A DNA stretch of 64,000 nucleotides from Bacillota bacterium (GCA_023409265.1 JAEYHZ010000044.1:124001-188000), one strand, 5' to 3'. Counted from the first letter of the stretch, positions 44,404 through 53,476 are shown. The notes: a model not told the origin generated them from the letters alone. A program made the numbers and translations.

Positions 44404-45294
44404 ATGATACTGGTTACCGGGGCTACTTCCCAGGTTGGGATTGTATTGGTTGGAAAGTTGTTGGAAAAGGGGTATAAAGTCAGGTGCTTTGTAAGAAAGA
44501 CCAGCAATATTGACGTATTGGAGAGAGACGGTGTAGAATTTTCTTATGGAGATATTGAAGATTTACAAAGTCTTAGGGCTGCAGTGCAAGGAGTTGACTG
44601 CATAGTCCATATTGCAGGTATTTGGAGGATCAAGGTTCTATTGGAGGCTTGTAGGCAAGAGAAGTTTAAAGGTAGATTAATATTCATTGGCTCTACCAGT
44701 AGATTTAAGAAACTTGACAGTATAGATCCAAAAGAAAAGCAACTTGCACAGAAGATGAGTCAGGCTGAAGAATTAATTTCTGAAAGCGGGTTAGATTACG
44801 TTATTCTGAGACCAACGATGCTTTATGGTCTGGATCGTGACAAAAATATATTGCAAATTATTAAGTTTATGAAAAGGTTCAGATTTTATCCGTTGATCGG
44901 AAGTGGATTGGCATATAAGCAACCTGTATATGTGGGAGATGTAGCAGATGCAATAGAAAGCTGCCTGTCAAATGAAGAAGTTGCCAGAAAGGATTATATT
45001 ATAGCAGGTGCAGCACCAATAAAGCACGGGGAAATGCTTAAGGCCATCAGGAGAAACCTGAAATTTAGGACATTCATTCTCAGAGTTCCGATTTTTGCGG
45101 CATATATTGCGGTTTTTGCGTATAAAATATTAAAACCTTCTTCATATATAAATTATGCCATGGTAAAGAGGGTCAATGAAGATATAAGCTATGATATCAG
45201 GCCGGCACAAAAGGATTTCGGATATAGTCCTGTAGAATTTGAAACCGGAATAAGAAAACAGATAGAATACCTATTAAAAAACAACCTGTTATAA
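44404..45294 (+). CDS. Atypical NAD(P)-binding SDR/NmrA-like protein
   Basis: 296 residues. The Rossmann motif is ILVTGATSQVGIVLVGKLLEKGYKVRCFVRKTS, followed by GVEFSYGDIEDLQSLRAAVQGVDCIVHIAG, FIGSTSRFKK and DYVILRPTMLYG. The YxxxK catalytic pair expected in sugar epimerases is not visible after the serine loop, where SRFKKLDSIDPKEKQLAQKMSQAEEL stands instead in two parts. It may therefore be a binding or regulatory NmrA-like protein, or a reductase with altered catalysis. A C-terminal hydrophobic segment (~220-240) could associate with the membrane. It precedes the initiating sugar transferase by 54 bp. AAAGGAG precedes the ATG. Confidence 0.65.
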   Translation: MILVTGATSQVGIVLVGKLLEKGYKVRCFVRKTSNIDVLERDGVEFSYGDIEDLQSLRAAVQGVDCIVHIAGIWRIKVLLEACRQEKFKGRLIFIGSTSRFKKLDSIDPKEKQLAQKMSQAEELISESGLDYVILRPTMLYGLDRDKNILQIIKFMKRFRFYPLIGSGLAYKQPVYVGDVADAIESCLSNEEVARKDYIIAGAAPIKHGEMLKAIRRNLKFRTFILRVPIFAAYIAVFAYKILKPSSYINYAMVKRVNEDISYDIRPAQKDFGYSPVEFETGIRKQIEYLLKNNLL

Positions 45295-45348
45295 AGAGAT
45301 TAAAAAGGATTTGTAGTAGTTTAATTAGATGGGAGAGGGGGAACGGGG

Positions 45349-45936
45349 TTGAAGAGAATATTTGATATAGTGTTTTCGTTTTTACTTATAGTATTATTAA
45401 TTCCTGTTTTTTTAGTATTGAGCATTATAGTCAAGGCATCATCAAGGGGCCCGGTTCTATTCAAACAAAGGCGCATCGGAAAAGATAAAACAGAGTTTTA
45501 CATATATAAATTCCGTACTATGTATCTGGAAACTCCCAAAAATATGCCTACCCATCTTTTAGAAAATCCGGACAAGTATATTACACCTGTTGGTAAGCTC
45601 CTTAGGAAAACTAGTCTGGATGAGCTGCCGCAGTTAATCAATATAATAAAAGGCGAAATGAGTTTTGTTGGGCCAAGACCTGCATTATATAATCAATATG
45701 ACTTGATTTCTCTGAGAGATGAACAGGGAGTTAACTATTTCAGGCCAGGTGTAACAGGTTGGGCGCAAATCAATGGTAGGGATGAGTTGGAAATACCTGA
45801 GAAAGTAAAATTCGACAGTTATTACGTAAAAAATAAATCCTTGTGGTTAGATACTAAAATAATATTTATAACATTTTATAAAGCAGTATTTGGTTACGGA
45901 GTAGTAGAGGGAAAACGCACTCTTGAAAAAGTATAA
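45349..45936 (+). CDS. Initiating undecaprenyl-phosphate sugar-phosphate transferase (PglC/WcaJ C-domain type)
   Basis: 195 residues from a TTG with GAGAGGGGG upstream. One N-terminal helix (~9-30), then the monotopic phosphoglycosyl transferase motifs: GPVLFKQRRIGKDKTEFYIYKFRTM, GKLLRKTSLDELPQLINIIKGEM, SFVGPRPALYNQY (catalytic Asp-Glu in LDELPQ) and RPGVTGWAQINGRDEL. The length matches PglC-like small enzymes, not the five-helix WbaP form. It moves a sugar-1-phosphate onto undecaprenyl phosphate, starting the glycan. In Geobacillus S-layer loci WsaP plays this role. The dehydratase encoded next may provide its substrate. Confidence 0.9.
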   Translation: MKRIFDIVFSFLLIVLLIPVFLVLSIIVKASSRGPVLFKQRRIGKDKTEFYIYKFRTMYLETPKNMPTHLLENPDKYITPVGKLLRKTSLDELPQLINIIKGEMSFVGPRPALYNQYDLISLRDEQGVNYFRPGVTGWAQINGRDELEIPEKVKFDSYYVKNKSLWLDTKIIFITFYKAVFGYGVVEGKRTLEKV

Positions 45937-45990
45937 GTAGGATCTTATTATTAATATTTAGTAACATTTCATTATTTTTCTGTATATATT

Positions 45991-45999
45991 TGTTATAAT
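45991..45999 (+). promoter_or_regulatory. Extended -10 promoter element
   Basis: TGTTATAAT (45991-45999) is a perfect extended -10 hexamer, about 60 bases before the dehydratase ATG. No good -35 is seen at 17 bases, which is common for extended -10 promoters. Confidence 0.5.
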
Positions 46000-46057
46000 A
46001 GAAGCGATATGTGTATTATTTTGGGTTGTGTATCATAATTGGAGGTTGAAGTTTCAT

Positions 46058-47914
46058 ATGAAAAGAAAAATTCGAAATAAGCTTTTAATACTTCTAGATA
46101 TGGTACTCATATGTGTTTCGATTCTTTTTGCTTATACGTTGAGGTTTATAGATGGGAGCTTCTCAGATATTGACAGTGTATTGCAAAGTCAGATAAAAAA
46201 TGAAATTATTCACATTATTATAGTCGCTTTGATAGTAAAAATGATAGGTTTTTCACTTTTAAAACTATATAGTAGTTTGTGGGAATACGCGGGAATACAC
46301 GAAGTAAGCTACATACTTTTGGCATCTCTTCTTTGCAATTCAATTATGCAGGGATATATATTCGTTATGCAGCTGCATGTACCAAGAGGTATTTTCATTA
46401 TAACAATGCTTACAGATGTATTTCTTATTGGTGGGGCAAGATTTGCTTATAGGATGTTAAGAAGAGTAATTATGGGAGAAATGATCCGTTTTTCTAATGC
46501 CAAACGGATATTAGTGGTTGGTGGTGGAGATACGGGTGCAACAGTTATTAAAGAATTAAAAAGACATCCGGAAATGAAAAGTCTTCCTGTTGCCATTATT
46601 GACAATGATACTCTTAAAGTAGGCAAAAGTATAAACGGTGTTCCAATTGTAGGAAATGACGATTTTTTATCCAGTGCATTGGATAAATATGATGTTGCTG
46701 AAGTTATCGTGGCTATACCTTCAGCTGACAATAAAAAAATAAATTATATCTTTGAACAATGCTCTAAAAAGGAATGTAAAGTAAAAATACTTCCCTCGGT
46801 TACTCAAATTATCGATGAAGCGGTACTAATACAAAAAATCAGAGATGTATCCATTGAGGACCTGCTTCAAAGAGAACCGGTTGTAATGGATTTAGAGGAA
46901 ATAAGTTTATACATTGCCGACAAAACCGTTATGATCACCGGTGGTGGCGGTTCTATTGGTTCAGAATTGTGCAGGCAGGTTGCTGCTTTTTTACCCAAAC
47001 AGCTCATAATATTGGATAATTACGAGAATAATGCTTATGATATACAGAATGAACTCATAACATACTACCCTGAATTAAATCTGGTTACAGTTATAGCCAA
47101 TATCAGGGAGAAAATGCGATTGGAGAATGTATTTAAAACTTATAGGCCCGAAATAATATTTCATGCAGCAGCTCATAAGCATGTTCCGCTCATGGAAGCC
47201 AATCCGACTGAAGCCATCAAAAACAATATATTCGGAACGCTGAATGTGGCTGAATGCGCTGATAAATTCGGTGCAAAGCGTTTTGTTATGATATCCACCG
47301 ACAAGGCGGTTAATCCTACCAATATCATGGGCGCTACAAAGAGAGTAGCTGAAATGATAATCCAGGCACTCTCAAAACACAGCAAAACCGAGTTTGTTGC
47401 GGTCAGATTCGGAAATGTTCTGGGCAGTAACGGTAGTGTTATACCTTTATTTAAAAAGCAGATAGAACAAGGAGGTCCTGTCACAGTTACCGATCCTGAG
47501 ATCATCAGGTATTTTATGACCATTCCCGAAGCAGTTCAGCTTGTGCTGCAAGCCGGTGCAATGGCTGAAGGAGGAGAAATCTTCGTGCTTGATATGGGTG
47601 AACCAGTTAAGATTTATGATCTCGCCAGAAACCTGATTAAGTTGTCAGGCTTTGAACCTGATGTGGACATCAAAATTGAATTTACAGGGCTGCGTCCGGG
47701 AGAAAAACTTTACGAGGAATTGCTGTTAGCTGAAGAGGGTATTGAAGCCACCAAAAACAACAAGATATATGTGGCCAAGCCTTTACATACCGATCTTGCA
47801 ATCCTCAGGCGGGAAATAGAATGCCTTAAGGATATTATTGCAAACAATGCCGATCAGGTCAGGGATTATATGAAAATTATAGTCCCAAATTATGAATATA
47901 AAGATATTATTTGA
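46058..47914 (+). CDS. Membrane-anchored nucleotide-sugar 4,6-dehydratase (CapD/WbpM family)
   Basis: 618 residues from the ATG at 46058 (GGAGG ~12 bases upstream); the frame extends to a GTG at 46028 without a site. Four N-terminal helices (~5-135) are followed by a Rossmann domain (RILVVGGGDTGATVIKELKR) and the catalytic SDR domain from ~290: VMITGGGGSIGSELCRQ, FHAAAHKHVPLMEANPTEAI, MISTDKAVNPTNIMGATKR, FGNVLGSNGSVIPLF. In this family catalysis uses an STDK/Met-type motif replacing Tyr, as seen here. WbpM/PglF-type enzymes make UDP-4-keto-6-deoxy-GlcNAc, often the first step to the priming sugar (diNAcBac, QuiNAc, FucNAc). Confidence 0.9.
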   Translation: MKRKIRNKLLILLDMVLICVSILFAYTLRFIDGSFSDIDSVLQSQIKNEIIHIIIVALIVKMIGFSLLKLYSSLWEYAGIHEVSYILLASLLCNSIMQGYIFVMQLHVPRGIFIITMLTDVFLIGGARFAYRMLRRVIMGEMIRFSNAKRILVVGGGDTGATVIKELKRHPEMKSLPVAIIDNDTLKVGKSINGVPIVGNDDFLSSALDKYDVAEVIVAIPSADNKKINYIFEQCSKKECKVKILPSVTQIIDEAVLIQKIRDVSIEDLLQREPVVMDLEEISLYIADKTVMITGGGGSIGSELCRQVAAFLPKQLIILDNYENNAYDIQNELITYYPELNLVTVIANIREKMRLENVFKTYRPEIIFHAAAHKHVPLMEANPTEAIKNNIFGTLNVAECADKFGAKRFVMISTDKAVNPTNIMGATKRVAEMIIQALSKHSKTEFVAVRFGNVLGSNGSVIPLFKKQIEQGGPVTVTDPEIIRYFMTIPEAVQLVLQAGAMAEGGEIFVLDMGEPVKIYDLARNLIKLSGFEPDVDIKIEFTGLRPGEKLYEELLLAEEGIEATKNNKIYVAKPLHTDLAILRREIECLKDIIANNADQVRDYMKIIVPNYEYKDII

Positions 47915-47999
47915 TTTAAAATCATACAAATTAGAAAATGTGAAGTATTATGTTATGTCTGAAATTATATTTAAGTTTATGCGGGAAAGAAGGGAGGTA

Positions 48000-48057
48000 G
48001 CTGCGTAAAGCTGTGGTTCGCGAAAAAGAAATTGCAAATCGATTTTAATTGCGCAGC
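48000..48057 (+). ncRNA. Putative structured leader before the TolC-like gene
   Basis: GCTGCGTAA (48000-48008) can pair with TTGCGCAGC (48049-48057), a nine-pair stem with one G-U, closing a 40-base loop with a small AAATCGATTT hairpin inside. The 3' arm ends directly next to the AGGA ribosome site of the TTG start at 48066, so the stem could influence translation. It does not match a riboswitch class I can name. Confidence 0.35.
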
Positions 48058-48065
48058 AGGAAATA

Positions 48066-49358
48066 TTGATACATAAAAACAAAAGGTTACATATATGCTT
48101 GCTAATTATTTTAGCTCTGACATTCCATGTGCAGGGTGTCTCTATAGCGGCAGACAGCAGTATTGGCAATCAAAAAAACAATAATGTTTTACAGCCACTA
48201 AAATTATCTCTGGAAGATGCAATAAAAAAAGGAGTCGCCAATGATCCCGGTTTAACTTCAATGGATATATCAATTAAAAAAATGTGGAGAGTAACTGATG
48301 AGGATAAATCTTTTAAGGAAATATCCGATAATACGCAGAGCGAACTGGATGAAATGGATGAATACTATAAATTGTCTGAGAGAAAGAGACTCTATGACAA
48401 TCTGACTAATTTTGAAGAAGAGCTGATTGTTAAATACCGGGATAAATACGGGGATGCACCCTATTACAGACAAACGCTTTATGAGAATTATTTAAACGGC
48501 AGGGCTTTTTCAAATTATTCCTCCTGGCTGCAAATATTGAGCCTGAAGGATACCTATGATACAAGCAAGGCAAAGCTTGAGGGAGATATTCAGGCTATGT
48601 ACTACAATTTGCTTTATGCTACTGAACAGTACGAATCTCTGGAGGACTCCCTTAATACAATGGAAAAGCAGTATTCGGGTATAGCCCTGAAATATCAAAA
48701 GGGTTTAGTTTCTGAACTGGATAAATATAAGTTTGAGGTGGAGCTTAGCAAAAAAAGGCTGCAATTACAAAAAAGCAAAAGGAATAGAGAGTATCAGGAA
48801 TTGGTGCTTAAGCAAGTATGTGGCATAGAACGTTCTCAGTCAATAGAGTTAACAAGTAGGGATGCGGGCTTGAATAAGAAGTACAGTCTTGATACATACA
48901 AAAATTATTGTGAAAAAGCTCTGGCGAATAGAAGTGAAGTGGTAAATGCAAAACTTAAGTTGGAAGTTTTCATAAAAGAACTGGAATACTACGATAAGTA
49001 CATAAAACAAAAGTATGCATTTGACCGTACAAATCTTCAGCAACAGGTAGAAGATGCTGAATTTGCTGTTAATCAAAATATTTTAAACGTTACAAATGAT
49101 ATTCAAGCTGCGTACACTGCTGTTAAGTCTGTTCAAAGCGAAATGGAAATTCAAAAGAGAAATGCCCAAAATAAAAAATTTGATTACAATATTGCAGAGA
49201 AAAAGTATTCACAGGGACTCATAAGCCTTGTAGATTTATGGAGTTCGAAAGATGCTGCAAGCAGTGCCGAGATCGAATACAAAAAGGCTCAGCGAAACAT
49301 GGATTACAGCTTGTGCAAACTTGAGCTCGCTTGTACACTTGGTCCTGCTTACAATTGA
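48066..49358 (+). CDS. Secreted TolC/outer-membrane-efflux-like coiled-coil protein
   Basis: 430 residues from a TTG with AGGAAATA upstream. An N-terminal signal sequence (KNKRLHICLLIILALTFHVQG, ~1-28) is followed by LKLSLEDAIKKGVANDPGL, the typical opening of the TolC/OEP family, then long helices and two half-repeats (for example YSGIALKYQKGLVSELDKYK and YNIAEKKYSQGLISLVDLWSS). OEP proteins form trimeric outer-membrane tunnels in diderms; in monoderm Clostridia homologues of unknown role occur. No beta-barrel strand pattern is obvious. It is paired with a second such gene 38 bp downstream. Function unknown; surface export or envelope scaffolding are possibilities. Confidence 0.7.
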   Translation: MIHKNKRLHICLLIILALTFHVQGVSIAADSSIGNQKNNNVLQPLKLSLEDAIKKGVANDPGLTSMDISIKKMWRVTDEDKSFKEISDNTQSELDEMDEYYKLSERKRLYDNLTNFEEELIVKYRDKYGDAPYYRQTLYENYLNGRAFSNYSSWLQILSLKDTYDTSKAKLEGDIQAMYYNLLYATEQYESLEDSLNTMEKQYSGIALKYQKGLVSELDKYKFEVELSKKRLQLQKSKRNREYQELVLKQVCGIERSQSIELTSRDAGLNKKYSLDTYKNYCEKALANRSEVVNAKLKLEVFIKELEYYDKYIKQKYAFDRTNLQQQVEDAEFAVNQNILNVTNDIQAAYTAVKSVQSEMEIQKRNAQNKKFDYNIAEKKYSQGLISLVDLWSSKDAASSAEIEYKKAQRNMDYSLCKLELACTLGPAYN

Positions 49359-49396
49359 AGGCTTTACTAGATTATTAAAGAAAAGATGGTGTTTGT

Positions 49397-50533
49397 ATGA
49401 AATTAAAATTTAAACTAAGAAATATAATAATAGGATTAATTATATTTGGTATTACATTTTCTACATCTTTTGCTGTGACGGTAAAGGCAGCAGGTGTGGA
49501 AAATATAACTAAAATTTTTAGCCTGGACAGCTTCATTGCAGAAGTAATGAATACCAATCCTGAAATCAAGCTTCTGGACAATCAGTTGATAACTCAGGAA
49601 AAGCGTTATAAAAATGCTGTTGACAATGCTAAAGAACAAAATCTGTATGATGAGAATCCAGGTAAAGATATGGCAGAAACTAAAAGAAATATTCTATTAT
49701 ACCCTCTTCAAGTGAAAAACAGGTTAGAAGAGCTGAAATGGGAGAAGCAAAATAAAGTTATGACCATAAAAGCTGATGCTTTAAAGCTGTATTATCAGCA
49801 TCTATTTAAGCAGTATGAGATTGATGCACAAACGAAGTCAGTAGAAAAAGCAAAGACTGAATTAGCTATTGAAAAGGAAAAAGTAAAACTTGGAAAGATA
49901 AGCAGCATATCGATAGGGCAGAGTGAGAATACCGTAGAACTGGCAAACCAAAAACTTGATAAATTAAACGCAGAGCTTATAGCTATAGAAATGAAAATAA
50001 ATTCATTGCTAAATTATGATCTAAACCAAAAGCTTAAATTCAATTCTGAAACAATCAAAGTTGATGAATATAAAATAAATGATTTGGAAGCACTTATTGA
50101 AAAAAGAAAAATAGAAAGCAATTCAATAGCGCAGCTACAACGACAGATAGAAGAAGCCAAGACAGATGCCTATGCAGAATCATACAGCAGGGGAAGTATA
50201 GCATCAAGTTATGAATTACTTCAGGATAAACCAAAGGAATTGGAGAATCAAATTGAGAATGAGAAATTCAAAATAGAATCAAAGATCAGAAATGATTATA
50301 TCGTAATCTTGAATTCTTATGATGATATTGCTATTGCCAAGCTATCCTATGATTTGAACCTGAAGCTTTTTGACGTGGCAGAGAAAAAGTACAAACAGGA
50401 AATGATAAGCTATGTAGATTATTTAAAGGCTGCTGAGGATAAGGAAAATGCCATGATACAGTATGATCAGGCTCAATTAAATTATCTTACTGCAGTATTG
50501 GATTTCAAATTGTATATTGAGCAGCTGCAATAA
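49397..50533 (+). CDS. Second secreted TolC-like coiled-coil protein
   Basis: 378 residues. Signal sequence at ~1-32 (KLKFKLRNIIIGLIIFGITF then a VKAAG site). The mature part starts FSLDSFIAEVMNTNPEIKLLDNQL, the OEP-like opening, and continues as long helices with coiled-coil heptads (EIDAQTKSVEKAKTELAIEKEKVKL in two parts) and the second-half repeat FDVAEKKYKQEMISYVDYLKAAED. It is a paralogue of the upstream gene with the same domain plan but shorter. The ribosome site is weak (GATGG). Both genes end before the walR promoter. Function unknown. Confidence 0.68.
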   Translation: MKLKFKLRNIIIGLIIFGITFSTSFAVTVKAAGVENITKIFSLDSFIAEVMNTNPEIKLLDNQLITQEKRYKNAVDNAKEQNLYDENPGKDMAETKRNILLYPLQVKNRLEELKWEKQNKVMTIKADALKLYYQHLFKQYEIDAQTKSVEKAKTELAIEKEKVKLGKISSISIGQSENTVELANQKLDKLNAELIAIEMKINSLLNYDLNQKLKFNSETIKVDEYKINDLEALIEKRKIESNSIAQLQRQIEEAKTDAYAESYSRGSIASSYELLQDKPKELENQIENEKFKIESKIRNDYIVILNSYDDIAIAKLSYDLNLKLFDVAEKKYKQEMISYVDYLKAAEDKENAMIQYDQAQLNYLTAVLDFKLYIEQLQ

Positions 50534-50604
50534 TTTAGCAGTAATTACATGCAACATTCTTCATACATATTACGTCTAAATTACAGTATTGCCAAAATAT
50601 TAAT

Positions 50605-50633
50605 TTTCCATTACAAGTATTAAGTGATATAAT
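50605..50633 (+). promoter_or_regulatory. Putative walR promoter
   Basis: TTTCCA (50605-50610) and a perfect TATAAT (50628-50633) are 17 bases apart, with TG at -14/-15 giving an extended -10. It is about 57 bases before the walR TTG. This is one of the best-matched promoters in the window. Confidence 0.65.
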
Positions 50634-50689
50634 TCAACTTAGGGTTTCGGATTAATCACCAATAAAATTTTTTGTTAGGGGTGTATTTT

Positions 50690-51388
50690 TTGAGCAAAAG
50701 AGTATTAATTGTAGACGATGAGAAAAATATTGTAGATATTTTAAGGTTTAATCTAAAGAAGGAAGGATACGATACCCTGGAGGCCTATGATGGTGAAGAA
50801 GCTATAGAACTTGCACTTTCCCGCAACCCTGACCTGATATTGCTGGATATAATGCTTCCGAAAATGGACGGCTTTACAGTTTGCAGGAAGCTCAGACAAA
50901 CAATAGCCACACCAATTCTGATGCTTACAGCAAAGGAGGAAGAAGTAGACAAGGTATTGGGACTTGAACTCGGAGCGGACGACTATATAACGAAACCTTT
51001 CAGTCCGAGAGAGCTGATGGCCCGTGTCAAAGCGAATCTGAGACGGCTTGTACCTGCAGAACAGGTAAATGCAGCAGATAAGCTACATGTTAATAAATAT
51101 GGTGACCTGACAATAGACTCTGACCGCTATGAAGTGAGAAGAGATGACAATGTGATTGAACTTACACTTCGTGAATTTGAACTGGTTAAGTTCCTGGCAG
51201 CCCAGCAGGGTACCATATTCTCAAGAGAATGCCTCCTTGAAAAGGTTTGGGGATATGAATACTACGGAGATGTTAGAACTGTAGACGTTACAGTAAGAAG
51301 AGTCCGCGAGAAGCTTGAGCTGGATCCAGCAAATCCCCAGTATATTGTCACCAAGCGTGGGGTAGGTTACTATTTTAATAAGTTTTGA
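50690..51388 (+). CDS. walR: Response regulator WalR (YycF)
   Basis: 232 residues from the TTG at 50690 (AGGGGTG 8 bases upstream); the in-frame TTG at 50672 lies before that site. Receiver domain: RVLIVDDEKNIVDILRFNL, phospho-acceptor Asp53 in LILLDIMLPKMDG, LMLTAKEEEVDKVLGLELGADDYITKPFSPREL. The C-terminal OmpR-type winged helix has LTLREFELVKFLAAQQGTIFS and VDVTVRRVREKLE. It controls cell-wall homeostasis genes (autolysins, wall enzymes) in Firmicutes and is usually essential. It forms the first gene of a conserved walRK-yycH-yycI block. Confidence 0.95.
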   Translation: MSKRVLIVDDEKNIVDILRFNLKKEGYDTLEAYDGEEAIELALSRNPDLILLDIMLPKMDGFTVCRKLRQTIATPILMLTAKEEEVDKVLGLELGADDYITKPFSPRELMARVKANLRRLVPAEQVNAADKLHVNKYGDLTIDSDRYEVRRDDNVIELTLREFELVKFLAAQQGTIFSRECLLEKVWGYEYYGDVRTVDVTVRRVREKLELDPANPQYIVTKRGVGYYFNKF

Positions 51389-51577
51389 TACGAGAAAATA
51401 CATTTACAATTTTTGCATGTTGTGTATTGATATTTTGCTTGAATAAGTTTTATTAATTAAATTAGATTGTTAAACTTTTATTTATTTTATGGTTTCATTT
51501 GAGTTTAATGTATTGATTTTATTTTTGACTTGAGGTCCTTATAGCCTCAAGTCAAAATAATTAAAAGAGGAGTCAGC

Positions 51578-53425
51578 ATGAGGTTCTGGAAAGGGTTTAT
51601 GAGGCTGCTGCGCAGCTTACAATGGAAGCTGGTATATATATTCATATCCATGTGTATCATCCTGGTTAGTGTAGTTTATATAGTAATTAATTCACAACTG
51701 CAAACCATATACTTCGATAACTTCACTCGCGACATGGATAAGGGCTTTGAGGATTGGAAGGAACTCCGTGGCATACCGGAATCCAATGCTGATATATTTT
51801 CTTTTTTCCACGATAAACACGATAATACAACATACTTTAGAACAAACTCCGATATCAACCTGACAATCATAGATATTAATATTACTCAAAGAAAGGATGC
51901 TGAAAGAGGTATAATATATTCTTCCGACGAAGACTACAATGATAACCAGGAAAGCTTTATGAATGAGCTTTTTGGCAGTTCAACCAAAAATCTGATGCCA
52001 TTGTGGGCAGAGGATAAGGAAGTTATAGATGCTGTAAAAAATAAAGACCTCATAAAAACAGTCTCAGGAAAACAATATTTTGAATATATTATTCAGCCGA
52101 AAGAGAGAAAAAATCTGATTTTCTATTTCACCTATGATAAAGATGCCTGGGAACCAATTCTTCAAACCTTCAACAATCTTATTTTTTTCAGTGCACTGAT
52201 AGCAGTATTTCTGTCCCTGCTTTTAGGCTACCTTTTATCAAAGACAATTACTTCACCTATAATAAGTGTTATGCACAAGGCTGAAAAAATAGCAGAAGGT
52301 GAATTCGACGAGCAGCTGACTGTTAAATCGGAGGATGAAATCGGAAACCTGACCAAGACCTTTAACTATATGGCTATGGAGCTTAAAAATACTCTTTCAG
52401 AGATATCAAGCGAGAAAAATAAGGTTGTCACTATATTAAACTATATGGCTGATGGAGTTATGGCCTATGATCTGAAAGGAAATGCCATCCACGTTAACCC
52501 TGCAGCCAGAAAGTTACTTGGGACTGATATTGAAGAGAAGCCTTTTCCGCAGTTTGCCGAAAGTGTTGGGCTGGACATCAAGCTTGAAAATATAGTCTAT
52601 CTTGAGGAATCCCCTGTTAAAGAATTAGATACTGTAGTCAATGATTTATATGTAAAGGTGTACTTTGCTGTCTTTACCGATACCAACAAAAAACCTGAGG
52701 GTATAATTGTAGTTATGCATGACGTTACCGAGGAACAGAAGCTTGACAGTATGAGACGCGAATTCGTAGCAAACGTATCTCATGAGCTTCGTACACCCAT
52801 TACCTCCATAAAAAGCTACACTGAGACACTGCTGGACGGAGCTGCTGAGGACAGCGAAACTACTGAGCGCTTCCTTAACGTAATAAATACCGAGGCTGAC
52901 AGGATGACCAGACTTGTTAAGGATTTACTGCAGTTATCCAGACTCGATAACCAGCAAATGACCTGGAATATGAGGGAAGTATCCGTAAAGGCCATAGTTA
53001 AGGATATTGTTGAAAGAATGCAGCTGGAGGCTGAAAGAAAAACTCAAAAGCTTGAGAGCTATGTTATCGGTGAAATACCTACTATAAAGGGTGACAAGGA
53101 CCGGCTCGAGCAGGTGGTTATCAATCTTATCAGCAATGCTTTGAAATATACCCCGGAAAAAGGCGAAATAACTGTTTATGTGGGAAGAATTTATAACGAT
53201 ATATATGTTAAGGTTACAGATACAGGTATAGGTATACCCGCTGAATCCATCCCAAGAGTGTTTGAGAGATTTTACAGGGTTGACAAGGCCAGGTCCAGGG
53301 ATATGGGCGGTACCGGACTTGGACTTTCAATTGCCAAGGAAATTATTCAGGCTCACGGCGGAACTATCAGCATTACCAGTGAAGATAAAAAAGGAACCGA
53401 GGTTACAGTAAGACTTCCAGTGTAA
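51578..53425 (+). CDS. walK: Sensor histidine kinase WalK (YycG)
   Basis: 615 residues. Helix 1 (~20-40), an extracellular sensor region (~41-200), helix 2 (~205-225), HAMP (SKTITSPIISVMHKAEKIAEGEFDEQL), a PAS domain (~285-390: VVTILNYMADGVMAYDLKGNAIHVNPAARKLLG in two parts), HisKA with His402 in NVSHELRTP and HATPase_c (NLISNALKYTPEKGEI, VTDTGIGIP, GGTGLGLSIAKEII). It phosphorylates WalR in response to wall/lipid II state. The 190 bp before it are AT-rich. GAGGAG precedes the ATG. The typical WalK layout is complete. Confidence 0.95.
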   Translation: MRFWKGFMRLLRSLQWKLVYIFISMCIILVSVVYIVINSQLQTIYFDNFTRDMDKGFEDWKELRGIPESNADIFSFFHDKHDNTTYFRTNSDINLTIIDINITQRKDAERGIIYSSDEDYNDNQESFMNELFGSSTKNLMPLWAEDKEVIDAVKNKDLIKTVSGKQYFEYIIQPKERKNLIFYFTYDKDAWEPILQTFNNLIFFSALIAVFLSLLLGYLLSKTITSPIISVMHKAEKIAEGEFDEQLTVKSEDEIGNLTKTFNYMAMELKNTLSEISSEKNKVVTILNYMADGVMAYDLKGNAIHVNPAARKLLGTDIEEKPFPQFAESVGLDIKLENIVYLEESPVKELDTVVNDLYVKVYFAVFTDTNKKPEGIIVVMHDVTEEQKLDSMRREFVANVSHELRTPITSIKSYTETLLDGAAEDSETTERFLNVINTEADRMTRLVKDLLQLSRLDNQQMTWNMREVSVKAIVKDIVERMQLEAERKTQKLESYVIGEIPTIKGDKDRLEQVVINLISNALKYTPEKGEITVYVGRIYNDIYVKVTDTGIGIPAESIPRVFERFYRVDKARSRDMGGTGLGLSIAKEIIQAHGGTISITSEDKKGTEVTVRLPV

Positions 53426-53442
53426 AGTTTATTTAAATACCA

Positions 53443-53476
53443 TGTAATGGATTTGTAACAGAAAATATATTATACT
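53443..53476 (+). promoter_or_regulatory. WalR box with promoter -10
   Basis: TGTAAT-GGATT-TGTAAC (53443-53459) fits the published WalR consensus TGTWAH-N5-TGTWAH at every position. A TATACT -10 follows at 53471-53476, 17 bases after TGGATT (53448-53453), so the box overlaps the -35 region. This would allow WalR to control the gene starting at 53531 and the yycH-yycI genes behind it. Confidence 0.6.

Noticed and set aside
47915..48065. c-di-GMP riboswitch before the TolC-like gene
   Set aside because: GCGTAAAGCTGTGG recalls the GACGCAAAGC part of class I, but the GGCAAAC half and the receptor helix are missing; class II features are also absent.
50560..50592. WalR box upstream of walR
   Set aside because: On the minus strand TGTAAT-N5-CGTAAT has one mismatch and the wrong orientation for the promoter, so it is too weak to call.
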